Shown here: piece by piece, positions 40,949 through 47,663 of the stretch
Numbering within the stretch: the stretch's first letter is position 1
Layout: every line of letters begins with the position of its first letter
DNA from: Methanobacteriota archaeon
Lineage (GTDB): Archaea > Thermoplasmatota > Thermoplasmata > SG8-5 > JACRNV01
NCBI GenBank assembly: GCA_016214785.1
Contig: JACRNV010000005.1
Location: 62,001-126,000, forward strand
DNA length: 64,000 bases
Direction: 5' to 3'
Notes under the pieces: generated by a model
What the model saw: only the letters and a program-made list of their open reading frames with translations
Told to the model about the DNA's origin: nothing
Databases searched by the model: none
Made by a program: the position numbers and the translations under genes

Positions 40949-42421
40949 TCACTGGTGCTTGAAGAACTGCTCCACCCTCTCGGCTATGGCCTTGCGGGGG
41001 CTGCCGGTCATGACCCCCTCGACGCCCTCGAACTTCTTGCCTATGCTGATGCCCTTGTCGGTGACGGAGTACTCGCGGATCTCGCGGACGTGGCGGGAGC
41101 CGCGCATCTTCAGTATGTTCAGCGCCTTCTTCATCTCCGAGCCCATCTCCACGAAGCGCATCATGATTATCGTGTCGACGATGAACGAGACGCCCTTGTC
41201 GGTGATGTGGCTCGCGCCTATGAGCTCCGGCGTCTCCGAAGTGAGTATAGACGTGATGCCGCGCTTCTTGAACTCCAGGACCATGTTCGAGAGGAAGACC
41301 TTCATCTCGCTCTCGGGGAGCGCGACCTCGTAGTCGGACGCGGAGTCGACCATGACCCTAGACACGCCTTCGAGCATGCCGCGGACCTGCGCGAGGTGCT
41401 TGTTGACCTCGATTTCCGTCGATGGGGTGTATAGTATCTGGACGAGCCCCTTCTTCTCGAGCGCGGCAAGGTCGATGCCCACGCTGGTGGCGTTCCGCCT
41501 CATCTGGGAGGGCGGCTCCTCGAAGCTTATGACGAGCCCCTTCTTGCCGCGGGCCGCGCCCTCGTTTATGAACTGGAGCCCGAAGATGGACTTGCCCGTC
41601 CCCGCCGGCCCCGTGACGAGCATCACGTCCCCGCTCATCAGGCCGCCGCCGAGCATGTCGTCCAGCCCCTCGATGCCCGCCTTCACGCGCTCGGACTTGG
41701 ACTGGATGTCGGACTGCGCGGGGAACCTCGGGTAGACCGTGTACCCTTCGTCCGAAATCTCGAACGAGTGCCTGCCGTGCAGGTACGCCGAGCCGCGCAT
41801 CTTGTAGACCTCCAGGGTCCTGCTGCCCGCCTTGTAGGTTATGATGATTATCGAGTCGGTGACGTACTCCTCGACCGTATAGCGCGAGAGGCGCCCCTCC
41901 TCGTTTATCTCGGTGGTTATCACCGAAGTGAGACCGAGGTCCTTCATCAGCGTCGTGAGCCTGAAGAGCGCGCCCCTGTACTCGTTCTCGCACCCGTACC
42001 TGAGGCCCAGGGCGGCGATGCCATCGATGACTATGCGCCTTATCTTCTTCTCCTTGGCCCAGGCCTGCACGACCTCGGCTAAGACCTCGACGTCCAGGAC
42101 GCTCGACGCGCCGCTCCTCTCGTCGTTCAGGGACAAGAGCTTCCTCATCTCGGACAGGTCGAGGAACCACACGCTGTCCGCGAGCCTCTCGATCTCCTTC
42201 CCCATCGCCGAGGGCATGTTCGTCAGCATGCTCGCCCTGCTCTCCTCCAGCGTTATGAGCAGCCCCGGCTCGCCCGAGGCGGCGCCCTTGAGCAGGAAGT
42301 TGACGGCGAGGATGGTCTTCCCCGTGCCGCTCCCCCCGCTGATGAGGTTCGACGACGACTGCACGAACCCACCATGCAGCACCGCGTCCAGGCCCTCCAC
42401 GCCCGTCTTGAGTCTCTTCAT
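40949..42421 (-). CDS. Dual-domain KaiC-like RecA-superfamily ATPase
   Basis: A 490-residue protein with two RecA/KaiC domains. Domain 1 has Walker A SGGSGTGKTILA and the acidic pair in ITLEESRASM; domain 2 has GPAGTGKSIFG and ISFEEPPSQM. The second domain keeps the KaiC-like SHITDKGVSFIVDTIIMMRFVE: by eye the Ser of the cyanobacterial phosphosite pair is retained and the Thr is Phe. Archaeal KaiC proteins act in signal transduction rather than clocks. The track ORF to 42811 is overextended; the ATG at 42419-42421 overlaps the RHH stop (ATGA). The operon order is RHH-KaiC-PAS. Confidence 0.9.
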   Translation of the reverse strand: MKRLKTGVEGLDAVLHGGFVQSSSNLISGGSGTGKTILAVNFLLKGAASGEPGLLITLEESRASMLTNMPSAMGKEIERLADSVWFLDLSEMRKLLSLNDERSGASSVLDVEVLAEVVQAWAKEKKIRRIVIDGIAALGLRYGCENEYRGALFRLTTLMKDLGLTSVITTEINEEGRLSRYTVEEYVTDSIIIITYKAGSRTLEVYKMRGSAYLHGRHSFEISDEGYTVYPRFPAQSDIQSKSERVKAGIEGLDDMLGGGLMSGDVMLVTGPAGTGKSIFGLQFINEGAARGKKGLVISFEEPPSQMRRNATSVGIDLAALEKKGLVQILYTPSTEIEVNKHLAQVRGMLEGVSRVMVDSASDYEVALPESEMKVFLSNMVLEFKKRGITSILTSETPELIGASHITDKGVSFIVDTIIMMRFVEMGSEMKKALNILKMRGSRHVREIREYSVTDKGISIGKKFEGVEGVMTGSPRKAIAERVEQFFKHQ

Positions 42422-42849
42422 TTGCCTTCCCCCTTCCCCTTCGTCATGCCGTCTGTGATTACCTTCGCCATCGTCGGCCCTAGCGTCGACGACAGCAGGG
42501 CCGTCACGGCCTGTATGTAGGCGCGCGGGTCCTTCTCCGGGTCGATGCCCTTCGTGGCCTTTGCCAGGCGGCGCTCGAACTCCCCGGCGAACTTGTCCCC
42601 CAGCGAGCGCTTCAGGACGTCCTCGACGCGCTCGGGGAGAGCCATGAGCTCGCCCTGCCTCAGGTAGTCCTGCTGGCGCACGTACTCGAGGTGCCTGCGC
42701 ACGGCGTCGCGGACGAAGTCGTTGGGCGTGCTCCAGGCGTACTCGGGATGGCCATCGACGGCCTCCTCGACCTGGTGCATCATGGGCTTCGAGAGCCTGA
42801 CGCCGACCCACTTCCTGTTGTCCTCCGACCCCTCGTCATCCTCTGGCAT
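42418..42849 (-). CDS. Ribbon-helix-helix protein, first gene of the KaiC operon
   Basis: A 143-residue protein. The N-terminal WVGVRLSKPMMHQVEEAVDGHPEYAWSTPNDFVRDAVRRHLEYV is a strand followed by two helices, the RHH DNA-binding pattern. The remainder is helical, with a conserved-looking segment DPEKDPRAYIQAVTALLSSTLG, probably for dimer or partner binding. Translationally coupled to KaiC, it is the likely DNA-binding output of the module or its autoregulator. Confidence 0.75.
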   Translation of the reverse strand: MPEDDEGSEDNRKWVGVRLSKPMMHQVEEAVDGHPEYAWSTPNDFVRDAVRRHLEYVRQQDYLRQGELMALPERVEDVLKRSLGDKFAGEFERRLAKATKGIDPEKDPRAYIQAVTALLSSTLGPTMAKVITDGMTKGKGEGK

Positions 42850-42894
42850 GACATATATACGATAGGGAGGGGGTTATATAGGCTTTTCTGAGGC

Positions 42895-44100
42895 TCAGTC
42901 GTTCCTGAAGAAGTCCCGGCCGAGCAGCTCCCTGGCCACGATCAGCTTCTGTATCTCGGTCGCGCCCTCGGCCCACATGTACGAGCGCACGCCCTTCAGA
43001 CCGAGCTCGAGGGGGCAATCCTCCGTGTAACCCATCGCACCGAACCACTGCATCGCGTCGTTGATGGCGCCGAACGCCTGCACGGGAGCGAGCATCTTCG
43101 CCATGGCGATGGCCATCGTCGACGCAAACCTGCTCCCCCTCCCCTCGCGCTCCGTCTTGAGGGCCCAGAGCCCCCTCAGCGCGAGGAGCCTGACCGCCTC
43201 CACTTGCGCCCAGTTCTCCGCAAGCTTGAACTGCACCCCCTCGAACTTCCCGAGATGCTGGCCGAACGCCTTGCGCCCCTTGATGTGATCGATGCCCAGC
43301 TCCATGCAGCGCTGCGCCACCCCGCAGCATATCATCCCGATGATGCCGCGGGCGTAGTCGAAGCCTTCCATCGCGGCGTAGAACCCCTTCCCCTCCTCCC
43401 CGATGAGGTGGCTCGCCGGCAGCTCCACGTCGACCATGGCGAACCCGCCGGTCGAGATGCCGCGCCTCCCCCAGTCCTCGAGGTAGGTTGGGTCGATCCC
43501 CCTGGATGTCAGGGGGACGTAGAACATCGATATCCCGGCCCCGCCCTTCCCGGCTCCGGTCCTGGCGAGCGTGAGGTGCCCACCGCCCCCGGGCATCTGG
43601 TGCACGGACTCCCTCACGCCGGAGATGAACATCTTCTCTCCGTCGAGGTGCCATCTCCCGCCGAGCATCGCGCCCCTCGTCCTTATCGCGGTGACGTCGG
43701 AGCCGGTGTCCGGTTCGGTCGAGGCAATCCCCAGGAACTGCTTCCCGGCCGCGACCCCGGGCAGCACCCTTCCCTTCAGCTCGTCGCTGCCGTACTTCTG
43801 AAGCACGCACCCCCAGGCGGTCTGGACCAGGAAGAAGACGGGGACCGCGCAGGTGATGTCGCCCCTGGCCAGCTCTTCGGCGACCAGGCCGACGGTCACG
43901 GGGTCCATGCCGCTGCCGCCGTACTCGGGCGACAGACCTATCCCGAGTATCCCCATGTCCGCCATCTGCTTGATAATATCGTCGGGTATCTTTTCCCCTT
44001 TCTCGATCTCCCTCGCCCTGGGGAACAGCACCTTCTGGCTGAACTCCCGGACGGTCTTCTTCAGCATCCTCTGCTCCTCTGTCGGCTCGAAGTCAATCAT
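42895..44100 (-). CDS. Acyl-CoA dehydrogenase
   Basis: A 401-residue FAD enzyme that introduces the alpha-beta double bond into acyl-CoA. Family marks: IGLSPEYGGSGMDPVTVGLVAEELAR, the FAD-binding IASTEPDTGSDVTAIRTRG, GIDHIKGRKAFGQHLGKFEGVQFKLAE, and the C-terminal YMWAEGATEIQKLIVARELLG. The glutamate in the usual catalytic-base area is in that last segment or near YTEDCP, so chain-length class cannot be told. The true start is the ATG at 44100; the track extension crosses the divergent PHP promoter. No electron-transfer flavoprotein or thiolase genes are adjacent. Confidence 0.92.
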   Translation of the reverse strand: MIDFEPTEEQRMLKKTVREFSQKVLFPRAREIEKGEKIPDDIIKQMADMGILGIGLSPEYGGSGMDPVTVGLVAEELARGDITCAVPVFFLVQTAWGCVLQKYGSDELKGRVLPGVAAGKQFLGIASTEPDTGSDVTAIRTRGAMLGGRWHLDGEKMFISGVRESVHQMPGGGGHLTLARTGAGKGGAGISMFYVPLTSRGIDPTYLEDWGRRGISTGGFAMVDVELPASHLIGEEGKGFYAAMEGFDYARGIIGMICCGVAQRCMELGIDHIKGRKAFGQHLGKFEGVQFKLAENWAQVEAVRLLALRGLWALKTEREGRGSRFASTMAIAMAKMLAPVQAFGAINDAMQWFGAMGYTEDCPLELGLKGVRSYMWAEGATEIQKLIVARELLGRDFFRND

Positions 44101-44130
44101 GCGCTCGCCGCCCACCCAACCGGGTGAGGG

Positions 44131-44137
44131 CTTAAAT
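44131..44137 (+). promoter_or_regulatory. TATA box for the PHP-domain gene
   Basis: The sequence cttaaat lies 25 bp before the ATG at 44156 in the short divergent spacer, fitting leaderless initiation. Confidence 0.5.
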
Positions 44138-44155
44138 CGGTTGCGGGAAAGGTAT

Positions 44156-44875
44156 ATGGGGGGCGCCGCCATCACTCCAGCGATGCTCAACCTGCACAAC
44201 CACACCACATTCTCGGACGGCGCCTGGACAGTCCAGGAGATACTCGGGGCCGCTGCGCGGAGCGGGCTCTCGGTAATAGGCATCTCGGACCATTTCGCCA
44301 CTTCGAAGGTTCACTGCGTCATGCCCGGCGAGCTCGCGCAGTACGCCGCAGCGATACGCGAGGCGGCAAGGCCCTACGGGGGGAGGCTCCGCGTCCTGGC
44401 CGGGGCGGAGATAGACTCCTCGGCGAAGAGAACCGACTTCTCGTCCATCGATCTCAAGGCGCTGGGGGCGCTCGACTACGCCCTCTTCGAGTACGTCGAG
44501 GACGGTGACGCCGACGGCATGCCACTGTGGGAGTTCCTCGACGTGCGAAAGAAGGTGGCATGCAAGGCCGGGCTGGCGCACAACGACTTCGCCCGGAACT
44601 TCAAGGACATGGATGCCGGCGAGCTTGCCAGCGTCCTCGCGGGGAACGGCATCTTCCTGGAGATGAGCACCAACAGGTCGTACGGCAGGCTGGGCAAGCA
44701 GTACTACAGGCTGTGGCCCGACCTCTTCGTCCGCCACGCGAAGGCCGGCGGCGCCCTCTCCATCGGGTGCGACATCCACTCGCAGCTCGCGCGCGTGGGC
44801 GACGTGGCCGACGCCCTCGACTTCCTGGACGCGCACGGCATCCGGGGTGCGCTCGACGGCTGGCTGCGCGCCTGA
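44156..44875 (+). CDS. PHP-domain metal-dependent phosphoesterase
   Basis: A 239-residue PHP-fold protein. Metal ligands appear as LHNHTTFSDGAWT at the start, VIGISDHF, AGAEIDSS, LAHNDFARN and the closing IGCDIHSQ. The family covers histidinol phosphatases, 5'-3' nucleotidases and RNase-like enzymes; no histidine genes are nearby, so the substrate is open. The track ORF from 43853 is overextended through the acyl-CoA dehydrogenase. The ATG at 44156 fits the TATA box, and an ATG at 44183 is also possible. Confidence 0.85.
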   Translation: MGGAAITPAMLNLHNHTTFSDGAWTVQEILGAAARSGLSVIGISDHFATSKVHCVMPGELAQYAAAIREAARPYGGRLRVLAGAEIDSSAKRTDFSSIDLKALGALDYALFEYVEDGDADGMPLWEFLDVRKKVACKAGLAHNDFARNFKDMDAGELASVLAGNGIFLEMSTNRSYGRLGKQYYRLWPDLFVRHAKAGGALSIGCDIHSQLARVGDVADALDFLDAHGIRGALDGWLRA

Positions 44876-44924
44876 GGCCGTGAAAAGGATTATATCATCG
44901 AATTTTATCGGTGTCTTGGATTAA

Positions 44925-45299
44925 ATGCCTGAAAAGACGACGCTGTCCAAGAGGCAGGGGGAGCTGGCGGCGCTGCTGCGCCGCGCCGGGATGGGCGAGA
45001 AGCCCGCCGTGCTGCTGGCCGCGCTGGCGAACGGCGACGAGCTGACGTCCAGGGCGCTCGAGCAGACGGCATCGCTGCGCCAGCCCGAGGTTTCGATCGC
45101 CATGAAGGAGATGCGCGTCAAGGGCTGGGTCAAGAAGCGCGGGATAAAGCGCGCGGGCAAGGGGAGGCCCCACCACGCATACAGGCTCACGGTCCCGATC
45201 CGCGACATAGCCAAGGACATCGAGACAATCGAGAGAAGGAAGCTGCGCGAGAGCGAGGAAGCGCTCACGAGGCTCAGGCGGCTGATGCGGAAATTTTAG
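44925..45299 (+). CDS. Winged-helix transcriptional regulator
   Basis: A 124-residue protein with an N-terminal wHTH (LLAALANGDELTSRALEQTASLRQPEVSIAMKEMRVKGWVKKRG, then a basic wing KRAGKGRPHHAYRLT) and a charged C-terminal helix (IETIERRKLRESEEALTRLRRLMRKF) for dimerisation. It resembles archaeal TrmB/ArsR-type regulators. TATA-like gattatatc and aattttatc lie 20-35 bp upstream. The stop overlaps the convergent rpiA stop by four bases. Confidence 0.8.
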   Translation: MPEKTTLSKRQGELAALLRRAGMGEKPAVLLAALANGDELTSRALEQTASLRQPEVSIAMKEMRVKGWVKKRGIKRAGKGRPHHAYRLTVPIRDIAKDIETIERRKLRESEEALTRLRRLMRKF

Positions 45300-45961
45300 T
45301 ATGTGAATCTGCGCGCCCCGTCCTCCGAGCCGACTATCACGTGCGGCTTCATCCCGAGGAAGAGCCCCGTCTCCAAAACGCCCGTTATAGACTTCATCGC
45401 GCCGTTCAGCCCCGCCGGGTCCCTGATGCCGTTGAACCTGCAGTCGACGATGTAGTTGCCGTTGTCTGTGACGAAGGGCTTTTCGCCGCCGCGGAGCTTC
45501 GGGTCGCAGCCGAGCCTCTCGAGGCGCGATGCGGCGTGCCTGGCGCCGTACTGCGAGACCTCGACCGGGACCGGGGCTTTGGTCCCGAGGGTGTCGACCA
45601 GCTTCGAGCCATCGATTATGATGACGTACTTCTTCGTGATGGAGGCGACGACCTTCTCGCGGAAGAGCGCGCCCCCGAGCCCCTTGACGGCGTCGCCGTT
45701 CGGGTCGACCTCGTCCGCGCCGTCGATGGTGACGTCGATGCGGTCAACCATGTCCACGTCCAGGAGCGGGATGGCGAGCTTGCAGGCGAGCGCGGACGTT
45801 GCCTTTGAAGTGGCGACGGCCTTGATTTTCAGGCCCTCCGCCACGCGCCGGCCGATTGCGCGCGTAGCTTTCTCCGCTGTGCTGCCGGTGCCGAGACCGA
45901 CAAACATGCCGTCCACGACGAGTTTGGCGGCCTCCTCCCCTGCGGCTGTCTTGGGGTCCAT
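45296..45961 (-). CDS. rpiA: Ribose-5-phosphate isomerase A
   Basis: A 221-residue enzyme that interconverts ribose-5-P and ribulose-5-P. Motifs: VGLGTGSTAEKATRAIG, AVATSKATSALA, IDVTIDGADEVDPNGDAVKGLGGALFREK, and DNGNYIVDCRFNGIRDP. The KGLGGAL motif varies slightly from the common KGGGGAL. Length is normal for RpiA. No pathway neighbour is adjacent. The 3' end abuts the wHTH gene convergently. Confidence 0.95.
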   Translation of the reverse strand: MDPKTAAGEEAAKLVVDGMFVGLGTGSTAEKATRAIGRRVAEGLKIKAVATSKATSALACKLAIPLLDVDMVDRIDVTIDGADEVDPNGDAVKGLGGALFREKVVASITKKYVIIIDGSKLVDTLGTKAPVPVEVSQYGARHAASRLERLGCDPKLRGGEKPFVTDNGNYIVDCRFNGIRDPAGLNGAMKSITGVLETGLFLGMKPHVIVGSEDGARRFTY

Positions 45962-46030
45962 GGAAAGGAGTAAGGCGCGAGACTAAAAAAAAGTTGGTAT
46001 TCAAGGGGCATTACTCTGCCGAATATTATT

Positions 46031-46121
46031 GGGAATCGTAATTCCCCCTTGACCCCCTGGAAAGGATTTCATGACATAAAGCGGATGCGTTCAACTTTGG
46101 GAGGTGCTAAGGAGTATCGAT
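46031..46121 (+). repeat. Dispersed hairpin repeat, family A, copy 2
   Basis: The hairpin GGGAAT-CGTA-ATTCCC is followed by CCTTGACCCCC, then TGGAAAGGATTTCAT. Further on, GTTCAACTTTGGGAGGTGCT and AAGGAGTATCGAT are shared with copy 3, giving an imperfect direct repeat of about 80 bp between 46044-46121 and 46141-46216. It lies in the spacer upstream of rpiA. The ORF called here on the plus strand is built from the repeats and is not supported. Confidence 0.7.
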
Positions 46122-46216
46122 CAAGGGGTTTGACTGCAAACCCCCTTGACCCCCAAAAGGATTTCATCACGGAATGCGGATGTGTTCAACTTTGGGAGGT
46201 GCTAAGGAGTATCGAT
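46121..46216 (+). repeat. Dispersed hairpin repeat, family A, copy 3
   Basis: The hairpin TCAAGGGGTTTG-ACTG-CAAACCCCCTTGA is followed by CCCCCAAAAGGATTTCATC and the shared GTTCAACTTTGGGAGGTGCT block. Arm sequences differ from copies 1 and 2, yet pairing is kept in each (one bulged C here). Confidence 0.7.
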
Positions 46217-46248
46217 TCATGCAACTCCCCATCGAAGATTATCCTTAG

Positions 46249-46275
46249 AAAAAATGGGGTAGGGGCTTGCGCCCC
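46249..46275 (-). terminator. Terminator of the 29-codon gene
   Basis: On the minus strand GGGGC-GCAA-GCCCC is followed by TACCCC and a run of six T. It lies 20 bp after the TGA of the small ORF at 46295-46384, completing a compact transcription unit. Confidence 0.6.
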
Positions 46276-46294
46276 ACTATCCCAAAGGATGGAA

Positions 46295-46384
46295 TCAGTC
46301 ATCGCAATAGTCGATGTCGCAGCCGTAAAGGCGGAAGACGTCTTCCCAGCCGCAGTCCGATGGTTCGGAGGTAGTGTCCTGCAT
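46295..46384 (-). CDS. Microprotein of 29 residues (absent from the ORF track)
   Basis: The ORF begins with ATG at 46384, preceded by the ideal ribosome binding site GAGGTGA at 7-base spacing and a TATA box (TTTTATA, 46420-46426). It ends with TGA and is followed by a hairpin-T6 terminator. The peptide is acidic with three Cys: DCGWEDVFRLYGCDIDYCDD forms its end. It could bind a metal or a protein partner, or be a leader peptide. The complete set of expression signals around so short a frame is the main evidence for coding. The family is unknown. Confidence 0.55.
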   Translation of the reverse strand: MQDTTSEPSDCGWEDVFRLYGCDIDYCDD

Positions 46385-46419
46385 TTTGTCTCACCTCGGA
46401 ACAAGATAAGCGGGGGGAG

Positions 46420-46426
46420 TATAAAA
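46420..46426 (-). promoter_or_regulatory. TATA box for the 29-codon gene
   Basis: The minus-strand TTTTATA is about 39 bp before the ATG at 46384, placing transcription start near 46398, just ahead of the GAGGTGA ribosome site. Confidence 0.55.
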
Positions 46427-46476
46427 GGCGGAACAGGGGAGGTCGCCGAAAGTTAAAATCTAGGCACTGAGATTCC

Positions 46477-46513
46477 TTTCGGTAGGAGAATGACATGACA
46501 TTCTCCGGCGAAA
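46477..46513. repeat. Dispersed hairpin repeat, family B, copy 3
   Basis: TTTCGGTAGGAGAATG, loop ACATGA, CATTCTCCGGCGAAA. The inner stem GGAGAATG / CATTCTCC differs from copy 2 at the loop-closing pair by a compensated change; the outer TTTCG / CGAAA pairing is kept. Confidence 0.75.
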
Positions 46514-46537
46514 CTAATATGGGTTTTACTGGTATTC

Positions 46538-46575
46538 GTTTCTCTAGGAGAATCACAAGAGATTCTCCACCGAAA
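46538..46575. repeat. Dispersed hairpin repeat, family B, copy 4
   Basis: GTTTCTCTAGGAGAATC, loop ACAAGA, GATTCTCCACCGAAAG. The core TAGGAGAATCACAAGAGATT is identical to copy 2. It lies 24 bp after copy 3, the same gap as between copies 1 and 2, and just downstream of the small membrane protein stop. Confidence 0.75.
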
Positions 46576-46590
46576 GTGTGGGGGGTGTTC

Positions 46591-46767
46591 CTAACCCTTC
46601 CTCTCTCCCAATCCTTTGGCAATAAGAACCAGGCCGGATAGTATGAATATAATACCAGAGAGCAAGAAATATATATTTATATAGAGCCACGCAAATGAGA
46701 GGAGGGCGCCCACTACGGCGAACATTGCGCCGAAGCCCATTGCTGCCTTGCCTCCGGATTTACCCAT
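46591..46767 (-). CDS. Small two-helix membrane protein (58 aa, absent from the ORF track)
   Basis: ATG at 46767, TAG at 46591. A short basic N-terminus (MGKSGGKAA) leads to two hydrophobic helices, FGAMFAVVGALLSFAWLYI and FLLSGIIFILSGLVLIA, ending KGLGERKG. The positive-inside charge pattern at both ends and the hydrophobic continuity support coding. No ribosome site is obvious; a TATA-like attattatt lies upstream. The function is unknown. Confidence 0.6.
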   Translation of the reverse strand: MGKSGGKAAMGFGAMFAVVGALLSFAWLYINIYFLLSGIIFILSGLVLIAKGLGERKG

Positions 46768-46924
46768 GAACGACGGTAACGACTACGCTAATAATAATCT
46801 AACTAGAGGGGAATATTCAACCGTCTCAATTCCCCCCAAGACGTAGGAATGTTATAAGATAATAAGGAGGGTTACCAATTAGTAAGGTCTCGTTTGTAGC
46901 CTATATGAAGTCTCGCTAACGCAA

Positions 46925-47087
46925 CAGAACCCTACCCCGTCGGATGACCGACGGCCTACAAATTAGAATCTACTAATTGGTAGGGAAAAGCTACTCATTA
47001 GTAACCAGAACCCTACCCCGTCGGATGACCGACGGCCTACAAATTAGAATCTACTAATTGGTAGGGAAAAGCTACTCATTAGTAACC
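46925..47087. repeat. 81-bp tandem duplication with three-way-junction fold
   Basis: Two identical 81-bp copies (46925-47005 and 47006-47086). In each, CCCTACC pairs with GGTAGGG (outer stem), enclosing CCGTCGG-ATGA-CCGACGG and AATTAG-AATCTA-CTAATT. GGAGGGTTACCAATTAGTAA at 46866-46885 is an imperfect inverted copy of the element's right end (CATTAGTAACCCTC), so the whole block 46866-47090 has inverted ends. It could be a structured RNA, a MITE-like insertion or a recombination site. No ORF is supported. Confidence 0.7.
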
Positions 47088-47147
47088 CTCAATAAGAGAA
47101 GATTGTAAAGGATTTGTCGTAGTAGAGACGGTTGTTGGGCGTCTACG

Positions 47148-47663
47148 CTACAACTTTTTCGCGTATTCGAAGACGTTCCCGGCTTCCAAGATGTCTCTCT
47201 GCACCTTCGATATAGGCGCTAAGCTCCCGACCTTCTGCCCCGCCTTTGTTATCTCCAGCTTGTCGATGTCCACCCTGATCGTGTCCCCAGTTTTCAGGGC
47301 GCCTAAGTCTATCTGCTCGACGATGAAGAGCGGGTAGCCGGAGTTGATGGCGTTGCGCTTGGATATCGCGCCTATCGACATCACGAGGACGCAGCCTATT
47401 CCTAACGACTTGAAGCAGTCGATGGCCTGCTGGCGCGAGGAGCCGGAGCCGAAGTTCTGCCCTGCGACGACGATATCGCCGGGCTTTGCCTCCTTGGCGA
47501 AGCTCTCGTAGCCCTTCAGGTTGCCGAGCGCGTACTGGCCCATCTGCTTGATGTCGGTTATGGCCAGATGGCTGTTGTGGTAGATCATGTCCGTGTCTAT
47601 GTCGTCGATGAGCTTGCCGTCCCTCAGGAGGGGCCAGGCCTTTCCTTCGAAGACAGTCTGCAT
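47148..47663 (-). CDS. Aconitase-superfamily dehydratase small subunit (LeuD/HacB-like)
   Basis: A 171-residue swivel-domain subunit. Markers: DDIDTDMIYHNSHL, GQNFGSGSSRQQAIDCFKSLGIGCVLVMSIGAISKRNAINSGYPLF. It partners the large subunit to isomerise 3-isopropylmalate, homocitrate-type or related 2-hydroxyacids. The specificity loop, YLRT in isopropylmalate isomerases and YLVY in methanogen homoaconitase as I recall, reads HLAI here, so the substrate is uncertain. ATG at 47663 overlaps the large-subunit stop by one base (TGATG). Confidence 0.85.
   Translation of the reverse strand: MQTVFEGKAWPLLRDGKLIDDIDTDMIYHNSHLAITDIKQMGQYALGNLKGYESFAKEAKPGDIVVAGQNFGSGSSRQQAIDCFKSLGIGCVLVMSIGAISKRNAINSGYPLFIVEQIDLGALKTGDTIRVDIDKLEITKAGQKVGSLAPISKVQRDILEAGNVFEYAKKL

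Noticed and set aside
46049-46456. 136-aa plus-strand ORF in the repeat region
   Set aside because: It is built from family A direct repeats and runs antisense to the microprotein unit; no ribosome site or family.
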